Shown in pieces: positions 8,708 to 17,883 of a DNA stretch of 64,000 nucleotides. How positions within the stretch are numbered: position 1 is the first letter of the stretch; each line of letters begins with the position of its first letter. The stretch is from positions 124,001 to 188,000 of the forward strand of contig NZ_JAALLN010000002.1 in the NCBI RefSeq assembly GCF_011751075.1, given 5' to 3'. This DNA comes from Flavobacterium poyangense (GTDB lineage Bacteria > Bacteroidota > Bacteroidia > Flavobacteriales > Flavobacteriaceae). The notes beneath the pieces are model-generated. The model ran no database searches. It was not told the DNA's origin and saw only the letters and a program-made list of their open reading frames with translations. The translations under genes and the position numbers were made by a program.

Positions 8708-9680
8708 CGACATGATCAGGAAAATTTTTAGAGATATGATAAATGGCGTCACCCTGGTAAACAATTGGCGAATGATTGGCATTGATTACAAATCCGTCGT
8801 GAGGCGCTTTTACTTTTTGCTCAAATTTACCAAAGGGATCTGTAATTATGGCCAAAATTGTTCCTTTAGTTACAAAGCGGCCAATCATACTAAAATCATG
8901 CAATAACCCGGAATATCTGGCGCGCAGCCAAACCGAATTTTTAATATAAATAGAGGGTTCTTTTGCCTCTTCTACGATTTGTTTGGAGTCCAGCATTTTT
9001 AAATAATGCAACAAGCGTTTGGCTCCCATTACCCCTTCATTAGCCACTTCATTATTAATATCTAATGATTTCCCACCTTCAAAAAGCAACATTTTTACGT
9101 TTGCTTTCTCAGATGTATTTCTAAAAGAACCATTGATGTTTTTAGAATACAAAGTAAAAGGCGCATTAAAAACATCTGCCAAAAGTTTTAATTCCGGATT
9201 GTTCTCTGTGATTCGAATCTGTGGAGCATTAAAACGACTCGCACCTCCGGCATGAAAATCAACTGCATAATCTAAAATGGGCAGAATTTCTTCCACTATA
9301 TGAAAAGCAAAACGACTCGCCAATGAACCTTTTTTACTGCCCGGAAAAACACGATTTAAATCTCTGCCGTCCGGAAACTCTCTGGATTTATTTACAAAAC
9401 CATAAATATTGATAATCGGAATACAAATGATAGTACCACGACTTGGTCTGTTTATTTTTTTACTGATAAGCTGACGTACGATCTCCACTCCGTTTATTTC
9501 GTCACCGTGAATTCCGGCAGAGAATAAAACCACCGGTCCTTCTAGTTTTGAGCGACGTACAATAACAGGAATGTTCAATTTTGTAGTGGTATGCAATCGG
9601 GCAATTTCGACATTTATCGTTCTGCTTTCTCCCGGCAAAATCGATTCGCCAAAAATAATGATGGGTTTGTTATTTTTCAT
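8700..9680 (-). CDS. succinylglutamate desuccinylase/aspartoacylase family zinc hydrolase
   Basis: A 326-residue M14-like deacylase. The zinc site is visible as GIHGDEINGVEIV (His and Glu) and VDFHAGG (second His). The C-terminal third (about 235-326) is a beta-rich, biotinyl-lipoyl-like domain (VKAPHDGFVINANHSPIV), typical of the stand-alone bacterial subgroup rather than of AstE itself. The substrate cannot be told from sequence. Its 3' end overlaps the cyclo-ligase gene. Divergent uvrC lies 338 bp away across a palindrome-rich gap. Confidence 0.85.
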   Translation of the reverse strand: MKNNKPIIIFGESILPGESRTINVEIARLHTTTKLNIPVIVRRSKLEGPVVLFSAGIHGDEINGVEIVRQLISKKINRPSRGTIICIPIINIYGFVNKSREFPDGRDLNRVFPGSKKGSLASRFAFHIVEEILPILDYAVDFHAGGASRFNAPQIRITENNPELKLLADVFNAPFTLYSKNINGSFRNTSEKANVKMLLFEGGKSLDINNEVANEGVMGAKRLLHYLKMLDSKQIVEEAKEPSIYIKNSVWLRARYSGLLHDFSMIGRFVTKGTILAIITDPFGKFEQKVKAPHDGFVINANHSPIVYQGDAIYHISKNFPDHVDE

Positions 9681-9710
9681 ATAGAATTAACCTTTTGGGT
9701 CCAATTATTC

Positions 9711-9851
9711 TTTAACACATAGAGACATAGTTCATAAAACAGAAAAAGACGTTACACTTATTTAAATTGCCATAGCTTAGCTATGCGAAAGAAATGTATT
9801 TCTTTTTTGCACTCTTTTATAGACATAAAATCTATGTTTCTATGTGTTAAA
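9711..9851. repeat. nested inverted repeat in the divergent gap
   Basis: Lies in the 338-bp gap 9681-10018, which holds no gene. TTTAACACATAGAGACATAG (9711-9730) pairs with CTATGTTTCTATGTGTTAAA (9832-9851) with one mismatch, and inside lies the palindrome CATAGC-TTA-GCTATG (9771-9785). Related arms (CTATGTCTCTATGTATTAA, and CACATAGTCAAACTATGAG) occur in the gap before pgi at about 20190-20265. The rest of the gap holds a candidate -7 box TAAATTTG at 9926-9933 for uvrC. Confidence 0.75.
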
Positions 9852-9925
9852 TATATTTTTTATGAATTACAACCAATGGCTTATAATTATAAAATCTAAA
9901 TATAGAAATTATTCTTTTGATTTTG

Positions 9926-9933
9926 TAAATTTG
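9926..9933 (+). promoter_or_regulatory. candidate -7 box for uvrC
   Basis: TAAATTTG matches the Bacteroidota -7 consensus TAnnTTTG about 85 bases before the uvrC start. No convincing -33 TTG at the right spacing was seen. A near-match, TACTTTTTG at about 9972 with one extra base, is an alternative. Confidence 0.4.
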
Positions 9934-10018
9934 AAACTAAATCACGGTTGAGCTTATTTTTCAAAAACACGATACTTTTTGCAAAACTTTCTCAGCTATC
10001 TTCCGTAATAAAAACAGC

Positions 10019-11812
10019 ATGCAAAAACCGTCCTTAGATCTTCAAATCCAAACCTTGCCGGATAATCCGGGTGTGTATCAATATTATGACAAAGACGGAA
10101 AAATATTATATGTTGGAAAAGCCAAAAACTTAAAAAAAAGAGTTTCTTCCTATTTCAACAAAATTCACGATACCGCCAAAACAAATGTACTGGTAAAAAA
10201 AATTGTAACGATAAAACACATCGTAGTTCCTACCGAAACCGATGCCCTTTTATTAGAAAACAATTTAATTAAAACGCTGCAACCGCGATATAATGTTTTG
10301 CTGCGTGATGACAAAAGTTATCCGTGGATCTGTATCAAAAAAGAGCCTTTTTCGAGAATCTTCTCTACCCGTAGAATGGTCAAAGACGGCTCCGAATATT
10401 TTGGCCCCTACACCAGTTTCAAAACGGTGCATACCATTTTGGATTTAGTTAAAGAATTGTACCCACTGCGAACCTGCAATTACGATTTGAGCGAATCAAA
10501 TATCAATTCAGGAAAATTTAAAGTTTGTCTCGAATATCATATCGGCAACTGCAAAGGGCCCTGCGAAGGATTAGAATCATTAGAAGAATACCAAAAACAA
10601 ATCGATGCTATTCGTGGAATTCTGAAAGGAAATTTCAAAGAAAGCATGAAAGACTTCAAACGTCTGATGATCAAATATGCTCAGGATTTGCATTTTGAAG
10701 AAGCACAGAAAATAAAAGAGAAAATAGAAGTTCTCGAAAATTATCAGTCCCGATCAACTATTGTGAATCCAAAAATCACCAATATTGATGTCTTTTCAAT
10801 CGTATCAGATGAAAGTGCCGCTTATATTAACTTTCTCCAGATTTCGCATGGATCGATTATTCGTTCGCATACCTTAGAAATCAAAAAGAAGCTTGACGAA
10901 AGCGATGAAGAGTTATTGGAGCTTGCCATTATTGAACTTCGAGAACGATTTCAATTACTGTCAAAAGAAATTATTGTTCCGTTCGAAATGGATTTAGGAG
11001 AAAACATTAAAACAACCGTTCCGCAACTCGGGGATAAAAAACAGATTCTGGATTTATCGATTCGAAATGCAAAATTCTATCGAATAGAGCAACTCAAACA
11101 ATTGCAAATTGTAGACCCGGATCGCCATACCAATCGTATCATGGCGCAAATGCAAAAAGATTTGCGATTACCAACCGAGCCACGACATATCGAATGTTTT
11201 GACAACTCCAACATTCAGGGAACAAATCCTGTTGCAGCCTGTGTGGTTTTTAAAGACGGAAAAGCAAGCAAAAAAGACTATCGCCATTTTAATGTCAAGA
11301 CGGTCGAGGGCCCTGATGACTTTGCTTCGATGACCGAAATTGTGTATCGTCGTTACAAACGTTTACTCGACGAAAAAGAACCTTTGCCACAACTTATCAT
11401 TATTGACGGTGGAAAGGGACAATTATCGGCTGCTTTAAAAAGTATTGATGAATTAGGATTAAGAGGTAAAATTGCCATTATCGGAATTGCAAAACGTCTC
11501 GAAGAATTATTCTATCCCGGAGATTCCATTCCGTTATACTTAGATAAAAAATCAGAAACGTTAAAAGTGATCCAGCAATTGCGAAATGAAGCGCACCGAT
11601 TTGGTATTACTTTTCATCGTGACAAACGTAGTAAAGCAGCGCTAAACTCCTCTGTGGAAAGCATTCCGGGAATTGGTGAAAAAACAATGCTTACGTTAAT
11701 ACAACATTTCAAAAGTGTTAAAAGATTGAAAATGGCTACAGAAAAAGAAATATCTGATGTAATAGGAGTATCAAAAGCCAAAAAAATTGTCGACTTTTAC
11801 AAAACCAACTAG
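10019..11812 (+). CDS. uvrC: UvrABC excinuclease subunit C
   Basis: A 597-residue nucleotide excision repair nuclease. The N-terminal GIY-YIG domain is clear (GVYQYYDKDGKILYVGKAKNLKKRVSSY is split here as GVYQYYDKDGKILYVG and KAKNLKKRVSSY). A UVR motif lies near residue 215 (FEEAQKIKEKIEVLENYQ). The RNase H-like C-terminal endonuclease region follows (IECFDNSNIQGTNPVAACVV, LIIIDGGKGQLSAAL), with helix-hairpin-helix motifs at the end (SIPGIGEKTMLTLIQHF). Length and domain order are as expected for UvrC. The patatin gene begins only 9 bases downstream. Confidence 0.97.
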   Translation: MQKPSLDLQIQTLPDNPGVYQYYDKDGKILYVGKAKNLKKRVSSYFNKIHDTAKTNVLVKKIVTIKHIVVPTETDALLLENNLIKTLQPRYNVLLRDDKSYPWICIKKEPFSRIFSTRRMVKDGSEYFGPYTSFKTVHTILDLVKELYPLRTCNYDLSESNINSGKFKVCLEYHIGNCKGPCEGLESLEEYQKQIDAIRGILKGNFKESMKDFKRLMIKYAQDLHFEEAQKIKEKIEVLENYQSRSTIVNPKITNIDVFSIVSDESAAYINFLQISHGSIIRSHTLEIKKKLDESDEELLELAIIELRERFQLLSKEIIVPFEMDLGENIKTTVPQLGDKKQILDLSIRNAKFYRIEQLKQLQIVDPDRHTNRIMAQMQKDLRLPTEPRHIECFDNSNIQGTNPVAACVVFKDGKASKKDYRHFNVKTVEGPDDFASMTEIVYRRYKRLLDEKEPLPQLIIIDGGKGQLSAALKSIDELGLRGKIAIIGIAKRLEELFYPGDSIPLYLDKKSETLKVIQQLRNEAHRFGITFHRDKRSKAALNSSVESIPGIGEKTMLTLIQHFKSVKRLKMATEKEISDVIGVSKAKKIVDFYKTN

Positions 11813-11821
11813 TTATTTTTT

Positions 11822-14131
11822 ATGCGCCCAATTCAGCTGTCCATTTCAAATACTCAGTCACAAAGATTTTTACGTCTCCCACAGCCATCCCTTACGATCT
11901 GGAATGTGCCGTTGCTGCTTTTTACATTCTTGTTTCTAAATTCGCAAAACACTTTTTCTCAGGAAAATGTAAAAAAAGCAACGCAGGACAGTGTCAGAAG
12001 ACCAAAAATTGGTTTGGTTTTGAGTGGTGGTGGCGCCAAAGGATTTGCGCATATTGGTGTTCTCAAAGTATTGGAAGAAGCCGGAATCAAAATTGACTAT
12101 ATCGGAGGAACCAGCATGGGATCTGTCATTGGCGGTCTTTATGCCTCCGGTTACAACGCTTCCCAGATTGATTCCATATTCAAAAAGACCAATTTTGACG
12201 AATTAATAAATGACTATATTCCGCGTTCCTCAAAAAACTTCTATGGCAAAAAAAATGACGAATTGTACGCCATTATTTTACCGTTTAGTAATTTCAGAGT
12301 AGGTATTCCCGAAGCGCTTTCAAAAGGAATGTACAACTATAACTTATTGAGCAGTCTGACAAGAAATGTACGTCATATTCGCGATTTCAACAAACTACCA
12401 ACACCCTTCCTTTGTATTGGAACGAATATCGAAACGGGAGAAGAGGTTTTACTGAACAAAGGCAATCTGGTTCAGGCAATGGTCGCCAGTGCTGCCTTTC
12501 CGTCCTTATTCACTCCGGTAGAAATAGACGGAAAATTATTAGTAGATGGTGGAGTTGTCAACAATTATCCGATAAAAGAAGTTCGAAATCTTGGTGCCGA
12601 TATTATTATTGGCGTCGATGTACAGGATGATTTATTGAATCGAAAGGGGCTCAAAAATGCCACGCGAATATTAGTTCAGATTACCAATCTCCATTCGATT
12701 GATAAAATGAAAAGCAAAATAAAGGATACCGATATTTACATCAGACCGGACATCCGCGATTATGGTGTGGTTTCGTTCGATAAAGGAGAAGAAATAATCC
12801 GAAAAGGAGAAGAAGCCACTTTTGCTGTTTACGAAAAAATCAAATCCCTGACCGACGAAAATCATTTTTATAAAAAACCAAAATTAAAATTAGCTTCAGA
12901 TACCCTTCACATTAAAAAAATAAACAACGACAAATTAGAGAATTACACCAAAGAATACATTCGCGGTAAACTTCGTTTCAAACCCGGAAACACTATAACG
13001 TATGACGATTTGCAAACAGGAATAAACAACCTAAACGCTACACAAAACTTTAGCACCATTTCGTACTGCTTACAACCCGACGGAGATCAGGACGATTTGG
13101 ATCTTGTTTTACACGAAAATCCAACCCAAACCTTTTTAAAACTTGGTTTGCATTATGATGGCCTTTACAAAAGTGGAATTTTGTTAAACCTTACGCGCAA
13201 AAAAACGTTACTTAAAAATGATGTCACTTCACTAGACGTTATTCTGGGAGATAATTTCAGATACGATCTTAATTATTATGTTGAAAATGGTTTTAACATC
13301 AGCTTTGGATTTCGTTCCAGATTAAACCAGTTCAATCGAAATGTCGCCAGCAGTTTTAGCCGTTTGCCAAAAGAAAGTCCGATTGGAAATGAAATCAACG
13401 TTGATTTCTCTGATCTGACCAACCAGATTTATTTTCAAACCATCTTTGTGCAAAAGTTTCTGATGGGTGGAGGTTTAGAATACAAATATTTAACAATAAA
13501 TTCTCCAACTCTTTCAGACACCGACAACGTCATTGAGAAAAGCAATTATGTTAGTCTTTTTGGTTACCTCAAATATGATTCTTTTGACAGGAAAAGCTTT
13601 CCGAGTTCGGGCTTGTATTTCTCAGCAGATTTACAATCCTATCTGGCCTCATCGAATTACACCAAGGCATTCAAACCATTCTCAACGGTCAAAGCCGAAA
13701 TCGCATTTGCAGGCAAACTTCGCAAAAAAGTGACGTTTAAAGTCGGAGCCGATGCCGGATTTAATATTGGCAGCGATAGTGTTCCGTTTTTCGATTATAT
13801 TTTTGGAGGATATGGATACAACAAGATCAACAACTTCAATTATTTTTATGGATATGACTTCCTGAGTATAGCCGGAAACAGCTACATCAAAACAGATATG
13901 ACCGTAGATTACGAAATATTAAAAAAGAACCACGTTAATATTTCAGCCAATTTTGCTAATCTGGGTGATGATATTTTTACCACTGTCGATTGGATCTCAA
14001 TGCCTAAGTATTCAGGCTATGCAGTAGGTTACGGACTCGAAACTATTATCGGACCAATTGAAATCAAACATTCCTGGTCTCCTCAGATGTCAAAAAGTTT
14101 TACCTGGTTTAGTATTGGATTTTTATTTTAA
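11822..14131 (+). CDS. patatin-like phospholipase with outer-membrane barrel domain
   Basis: A 769-residue protein. An N-terminal hydrophobic export signal (PLLLFTFLFLNSQNTFS) ends near residue 47. The patatin domain (about 60-265) carries the oxyanion loop GGGAKGFAHIGVL, the nucleophile motif GTSMGS and the dyad Asp in DGGVVNNYP. A POTRA-like segment (about 340-420) and a BamA/Omp85-type C-terminal barrel (about 425-769, ending in the aromatic-rich SFTWFSIGFLF) follow. This is the PlpD-like type Vd autotransporter layout, in which the lipase is delivered to the cell surface, although in Bacteroidota the passenger may remain attached. The substrate is unknown. It sits 9 bp after uvrC. Confidence 0.9.
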   Translation: MRPIQLSISNTQSQRFLRLPQPSLTIWNVPLLLFTFLFLNSQNTFSQENVKKATQDSVRRPKIGLVLSGGGAKGFAHIGVLKVLEEAGIKIDYIGGTSMGSVIGGLYASGYNASQIDSIFKKTNFDELINDYIPRSSKNFYGKKNDELYAIILPFSNFRVGIPEALSKGMYNYNLLSSLTRNVRHIRDFNKLPTPFLCIGTNIETGEEVLLNKGNLVQAMVASAAFPSLFTPVEIDGKLLVDGGVVNNYPIKEVRNLGADIIIGVDVQDDLLNRKGLKNATRILVQITNLHSIDKMKSKIKDTDIYIRPDIRDYGVVSFDKGEEIIRKGEEATFAVYEKIKSLTDENHFYKKPKLKLASDTLHIKKINNDKLENYTKEYIRGKLRFKPGNTITYDDLQTGINNLNATQNFSTISYCLQPDGDQDDLDLVLHENPTQTFLKLGLHYDGLYKSGILLNLTRKKTLLKNDVTSLDVILGDNFRYDLNYYVENGFNISFGFRSRLNQFNRNVASSFSRLPKESPIGNEINVDFSDLTNQIYFQTIFVQKFLMGGGLEYKYLTINSPTLSDTDNVIEKSNYVSLFGYLKYDSFDRKSFPSSGLYFSADLQSYLASSNYTKAFKPFSTVKAEIAFAGKLRKKVTFKVGADAGFNIGSDSVPFFDYIFGGYGYNKINNFNYFYGYDFLSIAGNSYIKTDMTVDYEILKKNHVNISANFANLGDDIFTTVDWISMPKYSGYAVGYGLETIIGPIEIKHSWSPQMSKSFTWFSIGFLF

Positions 14132-14342
14132 TTTGTAATTTAAATCAATAAAAATTACGACATTTGTTATGATGAAAACAAAATGGACAGGTTTATTGGA
14201 GTATCTTCAATTTCTTATGAAGAGAAATCCGGAGTAATGCTATCGAATTGAATAATTAGCCAACTTAGAAAATGAGCTAGTTATCTGTTCACAATTTACA
14301 TTTTCTAATTATCTAATTCATAAATTATCTAATTGAAAAACC

Positions 14343-15500
14343 ATGCCATTATACCACAAACTTGGGGATTTCCCTCAAAAAAGACACACCCAATTCGAGA
14401 AACCAAACGGAGGTTTTTATTACGAACAATTATTCGGAACTGAAGGCTTTCACGGACATTCCTCCTTGTCTTATCATGTTCACAGACCAACACAGGTAAA
14501 AGAAATACTAAGTTCCTATTCGGTTGAACCTAAAATCGCAATTGGAAAAAACATAAAGTCGTTATTATTTAAAGGATTTGAATTAAAACCGGAAAATGAT
14601 TTTTTAGACAGCCGTAAAGCAATGATGGTCAATAAAGACTGTATTATTGGTCTGGCAGCTCCTAAAGAATCGCTTCGAAATTATTTCTATAAAAATGCCG
14701 ATGCCGACGAAATGCTTTTCATTCACAAAGGAAAAGGAAAGTTGCGTACCATGCTGGGTAATATTCCTTTCGAATATGGCGATTATCTGATTATTCCAAG
14801 AGGGATTATCTATCAAATAGAATTTGAGACCGAAGAAAACCGACTTTTTTATGTTGAGTCTTACGCTCCTTTTTATACCCCAAAACGTTACAAAAACCAA
14901 TCCGGTCAGCATTTAGAGCATTCGCCATTCTGCGAACGTGATTTTATCTTGCCAAACGAATTGGAAACACACGATGAAAAAGGTGATTTTTTAATTAAAA
15001 TCAAAAAAGAAGGAATGATTCACGAAGTAGTTTACGCCACACATCCTTTTGATGTTGTTGGTTGGGACGGCTACAATTTTCCTTATGGATTCTCAATTCA
15101 TAATTTCGAACCTATAACGGGGCGTGTTCACCAACCGCCACCGGTACACCAAACTTTTGAAACAGCAACTTTTGTTGTTTGCTCTTTCTGCCCAAGACTT
15201 TACGATTATCACCCAAAAGCAATTCCGGCACCTTATAATCACAGCAACATCGATTCAGATGAAGTGTTGTATTATGTAGATGGCGATTTTATGAGTCGTA
15301 ATAATATTGAGCAGGGTCATATCACTTTACATCCGAAAGGAATTCCGCATGGTCCCGCACCGGGCGCGATGGAACGCAGTATTGGACATACAGAAACTCA
15401 GGAATTAGCCGTTATGGTAGACACCTTCAGACCGCTTATGGTTACAGAGGAAGCTATGGGGCTTGATGATGGTCAGTACTACAAATCCTGGACAGAGTAA
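14343..15500 (+). CDS. hmgA: homogentisate 1,2-dioxygenase
   Basis: A 385-residue cupin-type Fe(II) dioxygenase that opens the ring of homogentisate to maleylacetoacetate in phenylalanine/tyrosine catabolism. Supporting sequence: MPLYHKLGDFPQKRHTQF at the N-terminus, the long WDGYNFPYGFSIHNFEP segment and the C-terminal metal-site region with HPKGIPHGPAPG (His ligands) and VMVDTFRPL. It is shorter than the roughly 430-residue proteobacterial and human enzymes, as is usual in Bacteroidota. hppD, the preceding step of the pathway, follows 157 bp downstream, so an aromatic-catabolism unit is likely. No maleylacetoacetate isomerase or fumarylacetoacetase lies next to it. Confidence 0.93.
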   Translation: MPLYHKLGDFPQKRHTQFEKPNGGFYYEQLFGTEGFHGHSSLSYHVHRPTQVKEILSSYSVEPKIAIGKNIKSLLFKGFELKPENDFLDSRKAMMVNKDCIIGLAAPKESLRNYFYKNADADEMLFIHKGKGKLRTMLGNIPFEYGDYLIIPRGIIYQIEFETEENRLFYVESYAPFYTPKRYKNQSGQHLEHSPFCERDFILPNELETHDEKGDFLIKIKKEGMIHEVVYATHPFDVVGWDGYNFPYGFSIHNFEPITGRVHQPPPVHQTFETATFVVCSFCPRLYDYHPKAIPAPYNHSNIDSDEVLYYVDGDFMSRNNIEQGHITLHPKGIPHGPAPGAMERSIGHTETQELAVMVDTFRPLMVTEEAMGLDDGQYYKSWTE

Positions 15501-15657
15501 AAAAATCAACTACAAAAAACGCAAAGAAAAAACATGCAAAGAACAAAGCCTTTGCGAACTTAGCGTAAAACTTTTGCGCCCTTAGCGGTAAAAAAACACA
15601 ATCAAAAAAAAATAACACCATCGGTTTATCAATTAACCGATTAAAAAAATAAAGATT

Positions 15658-16818
15658 ATGAGTAAAGAAGTAAAATCAGTAGAATACGGATTAGAGAAAA
15701 TATTCGAAGGAGCACAAGATTTCCTTCCATTATTAGGAACAGACTATGTAGAATTCTACGTAGGAAATGCAAAACAATCCGCTCATTATTACAAAACGGC
15801 TTTCGGTTACCAATCATTAGCTTATGCAGGATTAGAAACAGGAGTAAAAGACAAAGCATCCTATGTTTTGAAACAAGACAAAATCAGAATTGTTTTGACC
15901 ACTCCGTTAACACAAGATTCTCCGATCAACGACCATCTTAGAAAACACGGTGACGGTGTAAAAGTGGCTGCTTTATGGGTTGAAGACGCCAGAAGTGCTT
16001 ACGAAGAAACAATGAAACGTGGGGCTCGCTCTTTTATGGAACCTACTGTAGAGAAAGATGAATTTGGAGAAGTGGTTCGTTCCGGAATTTACACTTACGG
16101 AGAAACAGTTCATATTTTTGTAGAAAGAAAAAACTACAACGGTATCTTCTTACCGGGTTACCAAGAATGGAAATCAGACTATAATCCGGCACCAACAGGA
16201 TTGAAATACATCGATCATATGGTAGGAAATGTGGGTTGGAATGAAATGAATACCTGGGTAAAATTCTACGAAGAGGTTATGGGATTCGTAAACTTCTTAT
16301 CTTTTGATGACAAACAAATCAATACTGAATACTCGGCTTTGATGAGTAAGGTAATGTCTAACGGAAACGGAAGAATCAAATTCCCGATTAACGAACCGGC
16401 AGAAGGAAAGAAAAAATCTCAAATCGAAGAGTACTTAGATTTCTACGGAGGTCCCGGAGTGCAACACATCGCAATTGCAACTGACGATATCATCAAAACC
16501 GTATCTGACTTAAGAGCACGTGGAGTTGAATTTTTATCTCCTCCGCCACACACCTATTATCAGGCGATTCCTGAAAGATTAGGTGAACATATGGGTATGA
16601 TGAAAGAAGACATCAACGAAATTGAAAAACTAGCCATTATGGTCGATGCCGATGAAGATGGTTACTTATTACAAATATTTACAAAGCCTGTTCAGGACAG
16701 ACCTACCCTATTTTTCGAAATTATTCAAAGAATGGGAGCAAAAGGATTCGGTGCAGGGAACTTTAAAGCCCTTTTTGAGTCAATTGAGAGAGAACAAGAA
16801 TTGAGAGGAACTTTATAA
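15658..16818 (+). CDS. hppD: 4-hydroxyphenylpyruvate dioxygenase
   Basis: A 386-residue enzyme that converts 4-hydroxyphenylpyruvate to homogentisate, the substrate of the upstream hmgA product. Two vicinal-oxygen-chelate domains are visible, starting near VEFYVGNAKQSAHYY and KYIDHMVGNVGWNEM. The Fe(II) ligands are expected at H in IDHMV, H in GVQHIAIATDD and E in FFEIIQRMG. The C-terminal helix GAGNFKALFESIEREQELRG is the family hallmark. The 157-bp gap before it contains a gcg/ttagcg-rich repeat fragment at about 15548-15596 but no clear promoter. Confidence 0.96.
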   Translation: MSKEVKSVEYGLEKIFEGAQDFLPLLGTDYVEFYVGNAKQSAHYYKTAFGYQSLAYAGLETGVKDKASYVLKQDKIRIVLTTPLTQDSPINDHLRKHGDGVKVAALWVEDARSAYEETMKRGARSFMEPTVEKDEFGEVVRSGIYTYGETVHIFVERKNYNGIFLPGYQEWKSDYNPAPTGLKYIDHMVGNVGWNEMNTWVKFYEEVMGFVNFLSFDDKQINTEYSALMSKVMSNGNGRIKFPINEPAEGKKKSQIEEYLDFYGGPGVQHIAIATDDIIKTVSDLRARGVEFLSPPPHTYYQAIPERLGEHMGMMKEDINEIEKLAIMVDADEDGYLLQIFTKPVQDRPTLFFEIIQRMGAKGFGAGNFKALFESIEREQELRGTL

Positions 16819-16927
16819 AAACGCATTATTTTTGCATAATGCAAAAAAATTCTCTGTAAAACGATGCTTTTTATGCAAATGATATGTTAAACTCACTTTT
16901 TACTATTTATTTTTTAAACTTTGTATC

Positions 16928-16935
16928 TATCTTTG
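16928..16935 (+). promoter_or_regulatory. -7 box of candidate small RNA
   Basis: TATCTTTG followed by C is an exact TAnnTTTG box. It lies in a gap more than 170 bases before the next gene, with a strong terminator in between. The -33 region is only T-rich, with no clear TTG. Transcription would start near 16940. Confidence 0.6.
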
Positions 16936-16939
16936 CACT

Positions 16940-17052
16940 CGCAAATCAGGAAGGGGTGGTTTCCTTCCGAATTGATATAAATTTCATAATTTATAGTTTT
17001 TTGGTTAGTTAATAGCATAAAAACTCAGTCATTCCTTGACTGAGTTTTTTTG
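16940..17052 (+). ncRNA. candidate small structured RNA
   Basis: A stand-alone predicted transcript of about 113 nt between hppD and the DUF3108 gene. It starts just after an exact -7 box. It contains a hairpin GGAAGG/CCTTCC (16949-16954 with 16963-16968), a hairpin TATAAATT/AATTTATA with a TCAT loop (16976-16983 with 16988-16995), and a strong terminator. No start codon with a plausible ORF was seen in it. Known RNA families could not be searched here; a match to a Bacteroidota RNA family such as Flavo-1 is possible but not claimed. Confidence 0.5.
17019..17051 (+). terminator. intrinsic terminator of the small RNA
   Basis: AAAAACTCAGTCA (17019-17031) pairs with TGACTGAGTTTTT (17037-17049) around a TTCCT loop and runs into a T tract. 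It ends before the DUF3108 gene and so separates the two transcripts. Confidence 0.85.
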
Positions 17053-17112
17053 TTTTGGTACATTTGGAATAGAATTTGCATTTATCCTCATAAATAACTG
17101 TCAATTAGCACT

Positions 17113-17883
17113 ATGAAAAAAATAGTCCTCCTCTTATTAGTTCTCACCACCTTTAGTTTTGATACCCAGAAAGAAGACGCCTTCGATACCGGGGAATATT
17201 TCAAATTCAGAATTCATTACGGAATCATAAATGCCGGTTACGCCACTTTAGAAGTAAAAGATGCTACAATAAACAATAAAAAAGTATTTCATGCGGTGGG
17301 CAAAGGTTACACCACCGGAATGTCAAAACTCTTTTTTAAGGTAGAAGATTTATACGAAAGCTATTTTGACAAAGAAACCGGTGACCCCTATCGCTATATC
17401 AGAAAAATAAACGAAGGTGGTTACACCAAAAATCAGGAAGGCTTTTTCAATCAAAGCGAGAATAGAATTTTAGTAAAAGACTACAAACACAACACAGAAA
17501 AAACGCTTGTCATAAAAGACAATGTTCAGGATATCGTTTCCTCTTTTTATTACTTACGAAATCATCCCAACATAGACAAACTCAAGTCAGGTGACTCCAT
17601 TACAATTGACATGTTTTTTGATGATGAAATCACAAAATTTAAGTTAAAATATATAGGTCGTCAAGATATTACGACTAAATTTGGTACCGTTTCTACCATG
17701 GTCTTTAAGCCCTTGGTACAAACAGGAAGAGTATTCAAAGAAAAAGAAAGCCTAACACTTTGGATTACAGACGACAACAACAAAGTTCCAATTAGAATTA
17801 AAGCAGACCTCGCTGTAGGTTCTCTTAAAGCAGATCTAGATGAATACAAAGGATTAAAAAATCCATTTAAAGCAAAAAAATAA
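17113..17883 (+). CDS. DUF3108 domain protein, exported
   Basis: A 256-residue protein with an N-terminal signal peptide (MKKIVLLLLVLTTFSF). It is mostly beta-strand, with the DUF3108 features GEYFKFRIHYGIINAGYATLEV near the start and TLWITDDNNKVPIRIKADLAVGSLKADL near the end. DUF3108 proteins are periplasmic and probably bind lipid or envelope components, but no activity is proven. Its stop codon overlaps the start of the tryptophan dioxygenase gene (TAATGA), so the two are translationally coupled. Why an envelope protein should be coupled to an amino-acid dioxygenase is not evident. Confidence 0.88.
   Translation: MKKIVLLLLVLTTFSFDTQKEDAFDTGEYFKFRIHYGIINAGYATLEVKDATINNKKVFHAVGKGYTTGMSKLFFKVEDLYESYFDKETGDPYRYIRKINEGGYTKNQEGFFNQSENRILVKDYKHNTEKTLVIKDNVQDIVSSFYYLRNHPNIDKLKSGDSITIDMFFDDEITKFKLKYIGRQDITTKFGTVSTMVFKPLVQTGRVFKEKESLTLWITDDNNKVPIRIKADLAVGSLKADLDEYKGLKNPFKAKK

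Noticed and set aside
14169..14237. 22-codon ORF (MMKTKWTGLLEYLQFLMKRNPE is split: MMKTKWTGLLEY, LQFLMKRNPE) upstream of hmgA
   Set aside because: A plausible small ORF, but there is no promoter box at a fitting distance and no recognised family. It could be a remnant of a longer gene or chance, so it was not entered as a feature.
16822..16850. Hairpin GCATTAT/ATAATGC after hppD as a terminator
   Set aside because: The stem is only 7 bp, AT-rich, and followed by A rather than T residues, so it is not a convincing plus-strand terminator.
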